DNA from: DATARH01 sp050246595
Lineage (GTDB): Bacteria; Pseudomonadota; Alphaproteobacteria; ATCC43930; CGMCC-115725
Assembly: GCA_050246595.1 (NCBI GenBank)
Contig: JBFWVT010000013.1
Location: 1 to 64,000, forward strand
DNA length: 64,000 nt
Direction: 5' to 3'
Position numbers and translations under genes: made by a program
Shown: piece by piece, positions 42,373 to 52,666 of the stretch
Position numbering within the stretch: position 1 is the first letter of the stretch
Layout: every line of letters starts with the position of its first letter
Notes under the pieces: model-generated
Seen by the model: only the letters and a program-made list of their open reading frames with translations
What the model was told of the DNA's origin: nothing
Database searches by the model: none

Positions 42373-43242
42373 ATGATCGCACCATCGACAGCACGGGCGG
42401 TCGTGACCCGTTTCGCACCGAGCCCGACCGGATATCTGCATCTCGGGCATGTGCGCTCGGCGCTCGAAGGCTGGCGCGCCGCGCGCGCGGCGGACGGAAC
42501 GTTTCTGCTACGGCTCGAAGACATCGACCAGACACGCTGCCGCCCCGAATACGCCGGCGCAATCATTGAGGATCTGGCCTGGCTCGGGCTGGATTGGGAC
42601 GGGCCGATACGACGCCAGTCCGAGCATTTCGGCGATTACCGCGCGGCGCTGACGCGGCTGGGCGAACAGGGGCTGCTCTATCCATGCTTCTGCACGCGGC
42701 GGGAAATCCGGGACGAGATCGCGCGGGCCGGCGGGGCGCCTCATGGAGCGCCGCAGGGTGAACTCGGCGACCCGTATCCCGGCACCTGTCGTCGTCTCGA
42801 TCCTGCGGAGCGCGCCGTGCGGCGGAAAGGGACAGCCGATTACGCGTTGCGCCTTGATGTCGGGGCGGCGCTGGCGCGCACCGGGCCGCTCGCCTGGTAC
42901 GAGGACGAAGCGCGCGTCCTCGCCGATCCCGCCGCCCTCGGCGATGTGGTGTTGGCGCGCAAGGAGGCGCCGACCAGCTATCACCTCGCGGTCACGGTCG
43001 ACGACGCGCTGCAAGGGGTGACGCTGGTGACGCGCGGGGTCGATCTGTTTCCCGCGACGCATATCCATCGGCTGCTGCAGGCGCTGCTGGAACTGCCGAC
43101 CCCCCGCTATCGGCACCACAGGCTGCTGACCGATGCGCGGGGACGGCGTCTGGCGAAACGCGACAAGGCACCGACGATCCAGGCTATGCGCGCGAGCGGC
43201 ATGGGCGCGGACGATGTGCTGGCGGCGGCGTCGCGAGAGTGA
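42373..43242 (+). CDS. gluQ: Glutamyl-Q tRNA(Asp) synthetase
   Basis: 289 residues from ATG 42373. It loads glutamate on queuosine at position 34 of tRNA-Asp. It is a GluRS catalytic core without anticodon domain: RFAPSPTGYLHLGHVRSALE holds the HIGH motif (HLGH), LLRLEDIDQTR follows, the zinc-site ligands are C105, C107, Y135 and C139, and the KMSKS-like loop is RLAKRDKAP. Length matches the GluQRS family rather than GltX. Confidence 0.93.
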   Translation: MIAPSTARAVVTRFAPSPTGYLHLGHVRSALEGWRAARAADGTFLLRLEDIDQTRCRPEYAGAIIEDLAWLGLDWDGPIRRQSEHFGDYRAALTRLGEQGLLYPCFCTRREIRDEIARAGGAPHGAPQGELGDPYPGTCRRLDPAERAVRRKGTADYALRLDVGAALARTGPLAWYEDEARVLADPAALGDVVLARKEAPTSYHLAVTVDDALQGVTLVTRGVDLFPATHIHRLLQALLELPTPRYRHHRLLTDARGRRLAKRDKAPTIQAMRASGMGADDVLAAASRE

Positions 43243-43248
43243 GCGGCG

Positions 43249-44103
43249 TCAGTCCAGCGGGCGGTGAAGCCCGGTGGCGATGTCGAGATATTCCGGGTCG
43301 TCCACCGCGATCAACCCGTGGCGCATCGCAAAATCGAGAATCACAAGATTGACGTTGAACTTGAAATCGTCGGTCGTCCGCACTCGCTCGACGACCGCAT
43401 CCGCCGGCATCAGCTCGAAATGAACGATCTCGCCGTCGCTGTTCTGCGGCGTGAAATCGGCCGGCAATTCGAGATCGTAGACGAACAGCACGTCGTCGCG
43501 GATGCCGATCTCGGTCCGCATCAGGTAGCTTACCGCGCCGGCCGGCCGCGCCCGCGCGACGAGCGGGGCCGGGACCCCGCCCTCCTCCTCGGCCTCCTTG
43601 AACAGCGTCGCGACGACGCCGTGACCGTTGCCGATCCCGCCGGCGACGATGTTGTCGAGCTTGTCGGGGGCGACACGCTTGTCCGGCGCGCGGCGGCCGA
43701 TCCACAGATGCACGCTTCCGTCCATGAGGCGGTAGCCGTTCAGATGCACACCATAGGCGCGCACACCAAAAAACGGCACCGCGCCGCGGTCGAGCCGGAA
43801 CAGCGGCGTCTCACCCCAGCGCACCATTACGTCAAAGGTCTCGTTGCGCCATTTCGGGACCTGCTTCTCGACGACGAGCACCTCGACGACCTCGTCGACG
43901 GCGGCGCTGACCGTCGCGACATCGCCCCCGGCGACGAGCCGGACGTGCTGCCGCTCGACTGCGAAAACGCGCGGAAACCGCGACAGCGCGGCGGCGTTGT
44001 CGGGCAGCAGCCAGCCGATCCGCCGACCGTCTCCGGCCAGCAGCGGGACAAGGCGGGCCGGGTCGGCGTTGTTGCAGGCGCGGATGTGGTCGGCGAAGGA
44101 CAT
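43249..44103 (-). CDS. Nudix hydrolase with DUF4743-like N-terminal domain
   Basis: 284 residues from ATG 44103 (MSFADHIRACNNADPARLVP). Residues 1-110 are a DUF4743-like domain (GRRIGWLLPDNAAAL, WRNETFDVMV), residues about 115-284 a Nudix fold with the box GGIGNGHGVVATLFKEAEEE followed by GGV; the first Glu of the canonical box is absent, as in the Tnr3-type relatives. These act on thiamine or nucleotide diphosphates. The gene converges on gluQRS with six bases between stops and follows the ACT-like gene. Confidence 0.78.
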   Translation of the reverse strand: MSFADHIRACNNADPARLVPLLAGDGRRIGWLLPDNAAALSRFPRVFAVERQHVRLVAGGDVATVSAAVDEVVEVLVVEKQVPKWRNETFDVMVRWGETPLFRLDRGAVPFFGVRAYGVHLNGYRLMDGSVHLWIGRRAPDKRVAPDKLDNIVAGGIGNGHGVVATLFKEAEEEGGVPAPLVARARPAGAVSYLMRTEIGIRDDVLFVYDLELPADFTPQNSDGEIVHFELMPADAVVERVRTTDDFKFNVNLVILDFAMRHGLIAVDDPEYLDIATGLHRPLD

Positions 44104-44113
44104 CGGGTCGGGC

Positions 44114-44416
44114 TCACGCGGCGTGACGGTTTTCGACGGTAAACACCGTTTCGACACCGTGGATCTGGCGCATGCAGCGCGCGATGTAATCGGCCGCATC
44201 ACGATCGAGACCGGTCATCTCGACATCGATGCCGAGCGTAGTGTCCGAGGCGATGCTGTTCCAGCGCCGCGGGACGAGACCCCGCTTCGCAAACAGTTCG
44301 ACAATGCGCGGCATGACCCCCGGCTCGGCGAGCGCGCGAATCGAGAACGAGACGGAAAACGGGGTGGAAGCGTGGTCATAAACCGCCGCAGCGGCAGGCG
44401 AAACGGAAGAGAGCAT
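44114..44416 (-). CDS. Small ACT-domain-like protein
   Basis: 100 residues from ATG 44416. Residues about 20-95 (FSVSFSIRALAEPGVMPRIV, ELFAKRGLVPRRWNSIASD, LGIDVEMTGLDRDAADYIAR, IHGVETVFTVEN) show the beta-alpha-beta-beta-alpha-beta order and the Pro/Gly of ACT domains such as the small subunit of acetolactate synthase, or stand-alone amino-acid sensors. It precedes the Nudix gene by ten bases, so they are co-transcribed. Function not known. Confidence 0.65.
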   Translation of the reverse strand: MLSSVSPAAAAVYDHASTPFSVSFSIRALAEPGVMPRIVELFAKRGLVPRRWNSIASDTTLGIDVEMTGLDRDAADYIARCMRQIHGVETVFTVENRHAA

Positions 44417-44617
44417 CGCGGAAATCCTCGGCAGGCGATTGGCGAATGAGCGTCACCCGGGCCCGAGCGGGACCCGGGACGCTAATTCGCCGCCAGAAGG
44501 CGCGATGCGTCGCCATCCTCATGGCGGCAATGTGAGCCGGCGCGAGGCTTGCGTCAAGTGCGGTCCCGCGCCGGCGCGGGTCCCTGACGAGATGATAGAG
44601 GCGCGGCGCAACGCCGG

Positions 44618-45403
44618 TCAGTCGAAGTCGATGTACCGCCGCACATGGTGCACCATCCAGAGTCCGAACAGCGTCAGGATCGCCAGGACGAAGCTGACAT
44701 AAGTCAGATCGTAAAAGACCTGGATTCGGTTACCAAACAGACCGCCGCGGATCATTTCATAGGCGTGCAGCGAGGGCAGCACCGTCAGCGCCAAGTCGCG
44801 CAGCGTCACCGGAAGCCACTGAGCCAAGTAAAAGAAGCCGGAAATCGGCATGTAGATATACGATATCGGCGGCCAGATGTGCTGGATGATCTCGGTGCGC
44901 TCGCTCCATGCCGCGACGAGCAATGCTACGGAAACCGACCACCACGTCATATAAAACATTCCGAGTAGAAACAGGCTCGGATCGTGCGGCCACTGGATCA
45001 CGCCCATCATATAGAAAACCAGAAAGGACAGCGCCGTCGCCGCCCAGTTGCCGATGGCTTCGAGGCCGATCCGCGCGACGAGCAGGTCAAGCGGCGTCAC
45101 GGCCCGGTGATAGAGGAGCGGCCCGCCGGCCCGGATCACATGGATACAATGTCCGGTGACATGGCGGAACATCAGCAGCGGCAAATATCCACTCCACAGA
45201 AACGCCATCACCGGCATGCCGTGTTCGACCTTTTGATGCAGGAACGACCACATCACCAGCACCGGAAAGGCGAAAATAAGCGGTTCACAGAACAGCCACG
45301 CGAAGCCCAGATTCCGGCGACCCCAGCGCAGCTGTATCTCGCGCATCAGCAGGGCCCCGACGACCCGGCCCTGCACGACCCCGGCGCTTACAAGGCTCGT
45401 CAA
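44618..45403 (-). CDS. ABC-2 type polysaccharide export permease, second copy
   Basis: 261 residues if started at TTG 45403, preceded by GGAGAAGAG. Six hydrophobic helices; MREIQLRWGRRNLGFAWLFC near the start and WPPISYIYMPISGFFYLAQW and LNPF-like LPSLHAYEMIRGG near the end are typical of KpsM/Wzm permeases. Unlike the copy at 23133 it has no ATPase next to it. The divergent neighbour is a GT61-like glycosyltransferase, so a capsule-type export role is likely, perhaps borrowing another ATPase. Confidence 0.78.
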   Translation of the reverse strand: MTSLVSAGVVQGRVVGALLMREIQLRWGRRNLGFAWLFCEPLIFAFPVLVMWSFLHQKVEHGMPVMAFLWSGYLPLLMFRHVTGHCIHVIRAGGPLLYHRAVTPLDLLVARIGLEAIGNWAATALSFLVFYMMGVIQWPHDPSLFLLGMFYMTWWSVSVALLVAAWSERTEIIQHIWPPISYIYMPISGFFYLAQWLPVTLRDLALTVLPSLHAYEMIRGGLFGNRIQVFYDLTYVSFVLAILTLFGLWMVHHVRRYIDFD

Positions 45404-45569
45404 TTCTCTTCTCCGGCTTGTCCGCCCCTTGTCCCGAAGCCGTTCGGGAACCGATCCGGACCATAGCAAGCGGCGACCGCTTGCGCAAAAATGGCCGCGC
45501 TCGGCCGCCGCACCGTCGAATCCGCGACGCCGATCCGCTTCGGTGCCATTCTCCGCATGGGCGATACAG

Positions 45570-46715
45570 GTGCCACTCCCTGCCTTGCTGCCGGCCCGAA
45601 TAAGAACATTCCGGAACATCGTCGTCTATCCGACCCAAGAGCTGCTGCGGCACCTGTCGGGCGGCGCGTTTTTTCGCGGCGGCCCGGACTGGCCGTATTT
45701 CGCGACGCAGATCTATGCGCGGCATTGCTGGAACCTGATACCGCGCCCCGTCGACAGCCGGCCGCATCGCACGGAGCCGCCGAGCGACAGGATCGAGCGC
45801 GGTATCTGGTGCGGCCCGGTCAGCAACCATTTTGGGCACATGGTGGCCGATTTCGGGATGCGGATCGCGGTATCGAGCCGGCTCGACCCGGTCACGCCGC
45901 TGGTTTTCAGCATCGCGCCCGACGCGCCGGAGCCGCCGCCGTTTTTCTGGCAGATCCTCGATCATCTCGGGGTCGATCGCCGCCGCATCCTGCTGGTGCA
46001 GCGTCCCGCCCGGTTCGGCGAGCTGCGTGTCGTGCCGCAGGCCGAGCGCCGGTTCGGAGGGCGACCTGCTCGCCGGCATCTGCGGCTGATGGACGCGCTG
46101 ACGGCCGGCAATCCACCCCCGGTTTCGCCCGGTACTGAGCGCGTCTTTGTGTCGCGCGGTCGCTGGCCAAAGGGAAGGTTCGCGGCGGAATCCTATCTCG
46201 ACGAGGTGTTCGCCGCCGCCGGCATCGTGGTGTTTCACCCGGAAACGGTCGATTTGCACGATCAACTGTACGTTTACCGACGCGCCCGCATGCTGATCTT
46301 TTCGGAAGGATCGGCGCTACACGCATTGCAGCTGCTCGGGCATGTCGATGCGGATGTGGCGGTACTGGCGCGACGCCCCGGCAAACGGATCGCGGCCTCC
46401 TCGTTGCGACCGCGCGTGCGCTCGCTGCGCTACATCCCGGCGGCTCGCGGAGTCATCTACGGCGTCAGCCGTTCCGGCCGGCCGCAACTGCCCGCCGGCA
46501 TCTCGGTCATCGACGAGAATGCCTGCCTCGTCGGTCTACGCAGCCTTGGGATCGACCTCGACGGGATCTGGGAGCCGCACCGTCACGCCGAGAGCCGCGA
46601 CGCCGAAATCGCGGCCTGGATTGCCTATCGGCTTGCGACGGCTGCTCATCCGGGCGAGCGCCCGATGATCGAGCAGCGACTGCGCGCCGTATCGTTGCCG
46701 CACCTCATTCCGTGA
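45570..46715 (+). CDS. GT61-like glycosyltransferase (DUF563)
   Basis: About 381 residues from a GTG at 45570; the start is uncertain because no strong ribosome site is seen. GT61 features: the N-terminal GIWCGPVSNHFGHMVADFGM, then PPFFWQILDHLGVD, RVFVSRGRW, FAAAGIVVFHPETVDLHDQL and the conserved SEGSALHALQLLG. This family includes capsule and xylosyl transferases. It is divergent from the ABC-2 permease gene and probably serves the same surface glycan. Confidence 0.72.
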   Translation: MPLPALLPARIRTFRNIVVYPTQELLRHLSGGAFFRGGPDWPYFATQIYARHCWNLIPRPVDSRPHRTEPPSDRIERGIWCGPVSNHFGHMVADFGMRIAVSSRLDPVTPLVFSIAPDAPEPPPFFWQILDHLGVDRRRILLVQRPARFGELRVVPQAERRFGGRPARRHLRLMDALTAGNPPPVSPGTERVFVSRGRWPKGRFAAESYLDEVFAAAGIVVFHPETVDLHDQLYVYRRARMLIFSEGSALHALQLLGHVDADVAVLARRPGKRIAASSLRPRVRSLRYIPAARGVIYGVSRSGRPQLPAGISVIDENACLVGLRSLGIDLDGIWEPHRHAESRDAEIAAWIAYRLATAAHPGERPMIEQRLRAVSLPHLIP

Positions 46716-46981
46716 CACCTGGTCCACACCCGGTCTCGACACCGCTTGAAGACAATGTTCCAAGCCCATTCCATGACGCTGACCCGATTCGCAATCCCCG
46801 GCTCCGCGAGCGCCTGCCCGGACGTCCAGCCGATTCGGGCTGTGAGGGGTGCGAGGGGCGGGGCTGCCGCCCCGACTGCGGCTGGCTCAAAACCCGCAAA
46901 TGCCGCTGCCTTTGCGAGCAGAATCAACCGCCACGGACGCTGGTGAGCTAAGTAGCCGGAATGGCGCATCAATGGGCATTT

Positions 46982-47010
46982 TTGGCAATTTACGGTAAAT
47001 CAGATACACT
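46982..47010 (+). promoter_or_regulatory. Candidate sigma-70 promoter for a structured RNA
   Basis: A -35 box TTGGCA (46982-46987) and a -10 box TACACT (47005-47010) are separated by exactly 17 bases. The expected start, about 6-7 bases further on, falls at 47016-47017, the first base of the stem described in the next entry. No protein start follows at a suitable distance. Confidence 0.5.
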
Positions 47011-47015
47011 TTTAG

Positions 47016-47096
47016 GGCCGCTCCACGCCCGCAGTTCCCCCAATCTGCATCGGCTCCGGCTCCCCCAAAATCCCCGGAACCCGGCGCGGAGCGGCC
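47016..47096 (+). ncRNA. Candidate small structured RNA with two C-rich loops
   Basis: An outer stem pairs GGCCGCTCCACGCC (47016-47029) with GGCGCGGAGCGGCC (47083-47096), 13 of 14 positions. Inside are two small hairpins: GCAG (47031-47034) with CTGC (47045-47048), loop TTCCCCCAAT; and TCCGG (47055-47059) with CCGGA (47074-47078), loop CTCCCCCAAAATCC. Both loops present the same TCCCCCAA. The whole forms a three-way junction. C-rich loops of this kind in alphaproteobacterial sRNAs pair with purine-rich ribosome sites. No intrinsic terminator follows directly, so the 3' end is unknown. It is not a family I recognise. Confidence 0.42.
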
Positions 47097-47847
47097 AGCA
47101 CCTGTATACCAGGAATCAGGATGCTACCAACGCGAGAAATTAACCCTCTATAAGCGTGGACGCTCCCGCATTGTCATCGGGTTCCAGCAGCGAAGGGCAG
47201 TTTTTCATCTCCTCCCAAACGAAAGGGCGCTCCCCTGCGGGAACGTCTCTGGCGCCGGAGCCGGTAAGCGTTCATCCCGTTGCGGGCACGAAGCTGCGCG
47301 GCAAAGTGTCGCTGACATCGCGGCACGCGGTCGAGGCCTCGGCCTGCTCCCGCTTGCCGCTTCCATATCCGGAGCCAGCTCGCGACGACAGCGAGACCGG
47401 ACGCTCAAAACAGCGCGGAAATCCTCGTGCATTCGATTTTGCCGCATGCCGGATCAGCCGCGAATCGCCGCGCAGGCGATCGGGCGTCCTGTCCGGTGCC
47501 GCCCGCACCGGGAACGGGTCGAACCGGTAAAGCGCCTCGAAAGTTAGTCCTTTGACGGGGGCGATTCTGTTGCTGGGGAACGGCGCGGAAGCTCCGCAGC
47601 GCAGAGAGCGGTCATCGGGAATCACCCGCGGTTCCGCCAGCGTCGTTAGTCGCGGCAGACACTCATCCAGCGCTGCCGTGCCGGGCGCGGGCCGCCTCGG
47701 AAATTTCGGCGAAGGACGGCGGCATTACGGCCGCTGCGGGTCCGGTCCGCGTTCCCTGCCGAAGCCAAATATGCACCCGTCGGCGCCGCTGTTCTTTGTA
47801 TCCTGGTTGCGTTCCCGGCGCGGCGGCGACGCGGAGCGGACATCCTG
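47097..47847. other. Long region without a convincing protein gene
   Basis: About 750 bp between the candidate RNA and the antiporter gene. Open frames cross it on both strands (for example 47156-47530 plus), but they are compositionally odd, lack ribosome sites and match no family I know. There is an AT-rich pocket around 47135-47155 (AAATTAACCCTCTATAAG). It may be decayed coding DNA or the regulatory region of the antiporter. Confidence 0.35.
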
Positions 47848-49560
47848 ATGGAGTATCGACCCGGGATCATGGAGCCGGATGCGCCACCGCTGATCGCGAC
47901 GATTGTTCTGGGCATCGGTCTCGCCTTTATCCTGGGCACGATCGCCAACCGGCTGCGGGTCTCGCCGCTGGTCGGGTATCTGCTCGCCGGTGTCGTCGTC
48001 GGCCCGTTCACGCCCGGCTTTATCGCCGACCAAAATCTGGCTCTGCAGCTCGCCGAGATCGGCGTCATTCTGTTGATGTTCGGCGTCGGTCTGCATTTCT
48101 CGATAAACGATCTGCTGTCGGTCCGCGCGACCGTGATACCCGGTGCTTTGCTGCAGGCAGCGGTCGCGATTTTTTTCGGCGTCGGGCTGGCGCACCTGGC
48201 CGACTGGCCAAGCGTCACGGGTCTGGTCTTCGGAATTGCGCTGTCGGTCTCCAGCACCGTGGTGCTGACCCGCGCCCTGCAGGAACGGCGGCTGCTCGAG
48301 ACCGGCCGAGGCCACATCGCGGTCGGCTGGACGGTTTTCCAGGATCTGCTGACGGTATTCTTTCTGTTGCTTCTGCCGCCGCTGGCGACCGTGGTCGGAA
48401 ACCAGTCGGGGATTGCTTCCCGCGTGGATTTCGCCGAACTCGCGCTCAGCCTCACGTTTACCGGGGCCAAGATGGCGGGGTTTATCGCGTTTATGATGAT
48501 CGTCGGGCGACGTGCCATCCCGATGCTGCTGCATTATGTCGCCCATACGGGCTCGCGCGAGCTGTTCCGGCTGGCCGTACTGTCGGTGGCGCTCGGCGTC
48601 GCCTTCACGGCCTCGCAATTGTTTGACGTTTCGTTCGCGCTCGGCGCCTTTGTCGCCGGCATGACGCTGCATGAATCGGCGCTGAGCCAGGTTGCCGCCG
48701 AGGAATCGCTGCCGTTGCGCGACGCCTTCGCGGTTCTGTTCTTCGTCTCGGTCGGGATGCTGTTCGACCCGATGATCCTGGTTCAGGATCCGCTACCGGT
48801 TGTCAGTGCCTTGCTGCTCGTCCTGGTGGTCAATCCGTTTATCGCCTTCGTGACCGTCAGGATTCTGGGCGGCGGTACGGAAGCCGGTCTGCTGGTGGGC
48901 GTCGCGATCGCGCAGATCGGCGAGTTCTCGTTTATTCTCGCCAATCTCGGGATCTGGCTCGGCGTCTTCACCGAACACGCTCGGCAGATAATGCTCGCGA
49001 CCTCGATCATTTCGATCCTGCTCAATCCGCTGGCCTTTGCCGCACGAAGCTGGTGGCTGGCGCGAACGCGGCGCCGTGCCGCGGCGGCCCTGCCCGCCCC
49101 GGCAGCGGATGAGGAGGAATTGCCGCCAACGAGTCTCACCGGGCATGTCGTCCTGATCGGCTACGGCCGCGTCGGACGGCTGATCGGTCCGGTGCTGCGC
49201 GAGCGCAGCTGGCCGCTTCTCGTGATCGAAAATGCCGACGACGCCGTCGAGCGGCTCAGAACCGCGGGGATCGAGATTATCCAGGGGAATGCCGCCGATC
49301 CGCGCATCCTGCGCGCCGCGAACCTGCCGGAGGCAACGCTGCTGTTTGTCGCGATCCCCGATGCGTTCGAGGCCGGTCAGATCGTCGAGCAGGCGCGCGC
49401 CGTCAACCCACGGATCGAGATCGTCGCGCGGGCGCATTTCGACGCCGAGGTCGAACATCTGTTGCAGCACGGCGCCAACACCGTCGTGATGGGCGAGCGC
49501 GAGATCGCGCGCACGATGCTGGAGCTTGCCCGCACCAGCCCGGCGGTCGAGGTGACGTGA
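47848..49560 (+). CDS. Monovalent cation:proton antiporter, KefB/YbaL type, with TrkA-N domain
   Basis: 570 residues from ATG 47848; a second ATG at 47869 is possible. About twelve hydrophobic helices cover residues 8-390 (CPA2 family), with VGYLLAGVVVGPFTPGF, GVILLMFGVGLHFSI and the antiporter core ALSVSSTVVLTRALQE. Residues about 430-560 are a cytosolic TrkA-N nucleotide-binding domain (VVLIGYGRVGRLIG, VIENADDAVERLR). It probably exchanges K+ for H+ under NAD(H) or ligand control. It converges on the glycosylase gene with 12 bases between stops. Confidence 0.88.
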   Translation: MEYRPGIMEPDAPPLIATIVLGIGLAFILGTIANRLRVSPLVGYLLAGVVVGPFTPGFIADQNLALQLAEIGVILLMFGVGLHFSINDLLSVRATVIPGALLQAAVAIFFGVGLAHLADWPSVTGLVFGIALSVSSTVVLTRALQERRLLETGRGHIAVGWTVFQDLLTVFFLLLLPPLATVVGNQSGIASRVDFAELALSLTFTGAKMAGFIAFMMIVGRRAIPMLLHYVAHTGSRELFRLAVLSVALGVAFTASQLFDVSFALGAFVAGMTLHESALSQVAAEESLPLRDAFAVLFFVSVGMLFDPMILVQDPLPVVSALLLVLVVNPFIAFVTVRILGGGTEAGLLVGVAIAQIGEFSFILANLGIWLGVFTEHARQIMLATSIISILLNPLAFAARSWWLARTRRRAAAALPAPAADEEELPPTSLTGHVVLIGYGRVGRLIGPVLRERSWPLLVIENADDAVERLRTAGIEIIQGNAADPRILRAANLPEATLLFVAIPDAFEAGQIVEQARAVNPRIEIVARAHFDAEVEHLLQHGANTVVMGEREIARTMLELARTSPAVEVT

Positions 49561-49572
49561 TCAGCTGGCCGA

Positions 49573-50436
49573 TCAGCCGGGCGGCTGCGCCAGCCTCGCG
49601 CGCAGCCGCGTCAGCTTGTAGCCGAGCGCGAGATATTCTCTCCATTCGGCGCGGGATGCCGCAAACTCTGCCGGGGTCAGACCGTAACGCTGGCGCAGAT
49701 CGGCGACCGCGACCGTATCGACCGGGATGTGGCGGAAATCGTGCAGCAGCAGCCCGCAATGCGCCGCCGCATACGGGCCAATGCCCCTGAGGCTCGTCAG
49801 ATAGGCATGGTCGAGGCGCGCTTCGTCGGCCCCGCCATCCGCGGCAAGAATGCTGTCATCAAGCATGCGGCGCGTCGCTGAGACAACCGTCGCAGCGCGG
49901 AACCCGAGCCTGGCACGCTCGCGCAGCCTGATCTCGCCGTAATCGAGCACCATGTCGGGACAGGGAAACGCGCCGCCGCCCGGTTCGGCGACCAACGCGG
50001 CGGCCATGCGCAGCGTCGCCGACCAGCTCGTGTTGATCGTCAGCACGGTCTTGACGAAATCCTCGTAGAACGACGAGCAGCGCAGGATGCGGCCGCCGCC
50101 CTGCGCGATCAGCGCCGCCTCCTCGGGCGCGGTATCGCACAGCGCGGCAACCGCCGGTGCCGGGTCCCACTTCGCCGACAGCCAGCGCCGCACCCGGCAC
50201 AGCAGTTCCGGCATCTCGGTTTTGTTGAACCCGCCGCAGACGACCGCGACGCTGCCCGCCTCGCGCTGCGTAATGGCGACGGTGCCGAGCCGCGCGCCGC
50301 TCCGTTCGGTGCGGGTGAGACGCCCGCGCTCGGGGTCCCACCGCCACGGTTCGAGCTGCGCCCAGCCATGGCTCATGACGGTGAGGCGCAGATCGATCGG
50401 CCAGGCAAAGGAGAGCATCGTTGTTGTATCGGACAT
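49573..50436 (-). CDS. HhH-GPD superfamily DNA glycosylase-like protein
   Basis: 287 residues from ATG 50436 (MSDTTTMLSFAWPIDLRLTV). The C-terminal half carries the helix-hairpin-helix LTSLRGIGPYAAAHCGLLLH and the catalytic-type Asp in HIPVDTVAVADLRQRYGL. N-terminal residues 1-110 form the TATA-like domain of AlkA/OGG-type glycosylases. The substrate base is not evident; no FeS cysteine cluster is present. It converges on the antiporter gene and diverges from the TNT-domain gene. Confidence 0.72.
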   Translation of the reverse strand: MSDTTTMLSFAWPIDLRLTVMSHGWAQLEPWRWDPERGRLTRTERSGARLGTVAITQREAGSVAVVCGGFNKTEMPELLCRVRRWLSAKWDPAPAVAALCDTAPEEAALIAQGGGRILRCSSFYEDFVKTVLTINTSWSATLRMAAALVAEPGGGAFPCPDMVLDYGEIRLRERARLGFRAATVVSATRRMLDDSILAADGGADEARLDHAYLTSLRGIGPYAAAHCGLLLHDFRHIPVDTVAVADLRQRYGLTPAEFAASRAEWREYLALGYKLTRLRARLAQPPG

Positions 50437-50536
50437 GCCAGCTGCAACCAAAAGCGGGAAAATCTTCTCTATAGTTCTATCAGAGAGGTCTATTCTGGAC
50501 CGAAGCATCGCGGGAACCGGCATTCGGGGGATCGCC

Positions 50537-51015
50537 ATGCAGATTCGGTTCGCGTCGATTTTTCTGCTTCTCGCAGTCGCGGGTTGCGCGGTGCCGAGCG
50601 CGTCTCCGCTGCCGCCGGAGGTACGGCCGAATCTCGACCCACGATGGATCAATGCCGTGGGAGAGCTTCGGTGGCCCGCGCATGAGGAGTTCGCCCAGAA
50701 GCCGGTCCCGGTGGCGCTGCCGCCGGGTATGCTGATCGACCGTTTCGGCGGGGGGATGGCGGCAATTTCTTCAGCCCAAAAAGCGCTTCCTTCGCGGGCC
50801 GGGCGCTTCCCCAAACCTGCACCGTCCGGCCATACACGGTCTACGAGGTGGTCAGGCCGGTTCTGGCATGGACCGGGACGGCGCGGCCGTGGTTTGGTGA
50901 ACCGGGCGGCGCCTCGCGGTTCAAAACCGACGTGAGCGCCGCATGGCTGGTCGCGGATGGCGCGCTGCGACCGCTGCTGCGACGCGATCCGGCGCCGTGC
51001 CCTGTCGAAAAATAG
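50537..51015 (+). pseudogene. TNT-domain lipoprotein (NAD glycohydrolase toxin fold), frameshifted at a G run
   Basis: ATG 50537 gives MQIRFASIFLLLAVAGCAVP, a lipoprotein signal with lipobox VAGC. Then VGELRWPAHEEFAQKPVPVA, LPPGMLIDRFGG opens a TNT domain, the fold of the tuberculosis necrotizing toxin that hydrolyses NAD. At the run of six G (50750-50755) the frame shifts; the rest reads GGNFFSPKSASFAGRALPQT, VRPYTVYEVVRPVLAWTGTA, RPWFGEPGGASRFKTDVSAA and ends PCPVEK at the TAG at 51013. One extra G restores one frame. GGASRF has Arg where active members have Gln, so even the repaired protein may be inactive. No immunity gene is evident. Confidence 0.68.
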
Positions 51016-51021
51016 CGGACC

Positions 51022-52317
<1,296 letters not shown>

Positions 52318-52575
52318 TATCCGCACTCCTGACTGGGAATATCCGCCGGCAACGGCGGTCTCGGAGGATACCCGACGTTACGGGCCGCGAGCCGGGCGGT
52401 AAACAGGAAACGGCGTTGCGGGCGCGCTCCCGCAATCCGGCCCCGGACCGGGGTGAAACAAGCCACAGCGCAATGCGCGGCGCCGTCCGGGACCAGCATA
52501 TCGCTATACCGCTTTTGCCTCGAACAGGCCGTCCTCCACGCGCAAATGGTCGTATTCCGGGACCAGACGAAACTT
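52318..52575. other. Leader region upstream of metY
   Basis: About 260 bp between metY (minus) and the promoter of the next gene (plus). It has the CCGCCG...CGGCGG hairpin next to the metY start and other GC-rich stems. I could not match it to SAM-II or SAH riboswitch consensus by eye. Confidence 0.35.
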
Positions 52576-52600
52576 GGAACCTCGGTGCCGACGGGCCGTT
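52576..52600 (+). promoter_or_regulatory. Candidate EcfG (general stress) promoter
   Basis: GGAAC at 52576-52580 and CGTT at 52597-52600 are separated by 16 bases. This is the alphaproteobacterial sigma-EcfG consensus (GGAAC-N16/17-CGTT). Transcription would start near 52606, about 60 bases before the next coding start. Confidence 0.55.
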
Positions 52601-52666
52601 GGAAAAACGGCTGGGCTCGGCGGAATGCCGTTGCCTGGGTTTATTCTAAACCAAAGGAGAGTGGCG

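Noticed and set aside
47156..47530. 124-codon open frame in the long gene-poor stretch
   Set aside because: No ribosome site, no similarity to a known family, and overlapping frames of similar length on the other strand.
52318..52575. Possible SAM or SAH riboswitch upstream of metY
   Set aside because: Some blocks (GGAGCGC, GCAACG, CCGGCTCG) recall the SAH riboswitch, but the closing stem does not pair and the SAM-II core is absent.
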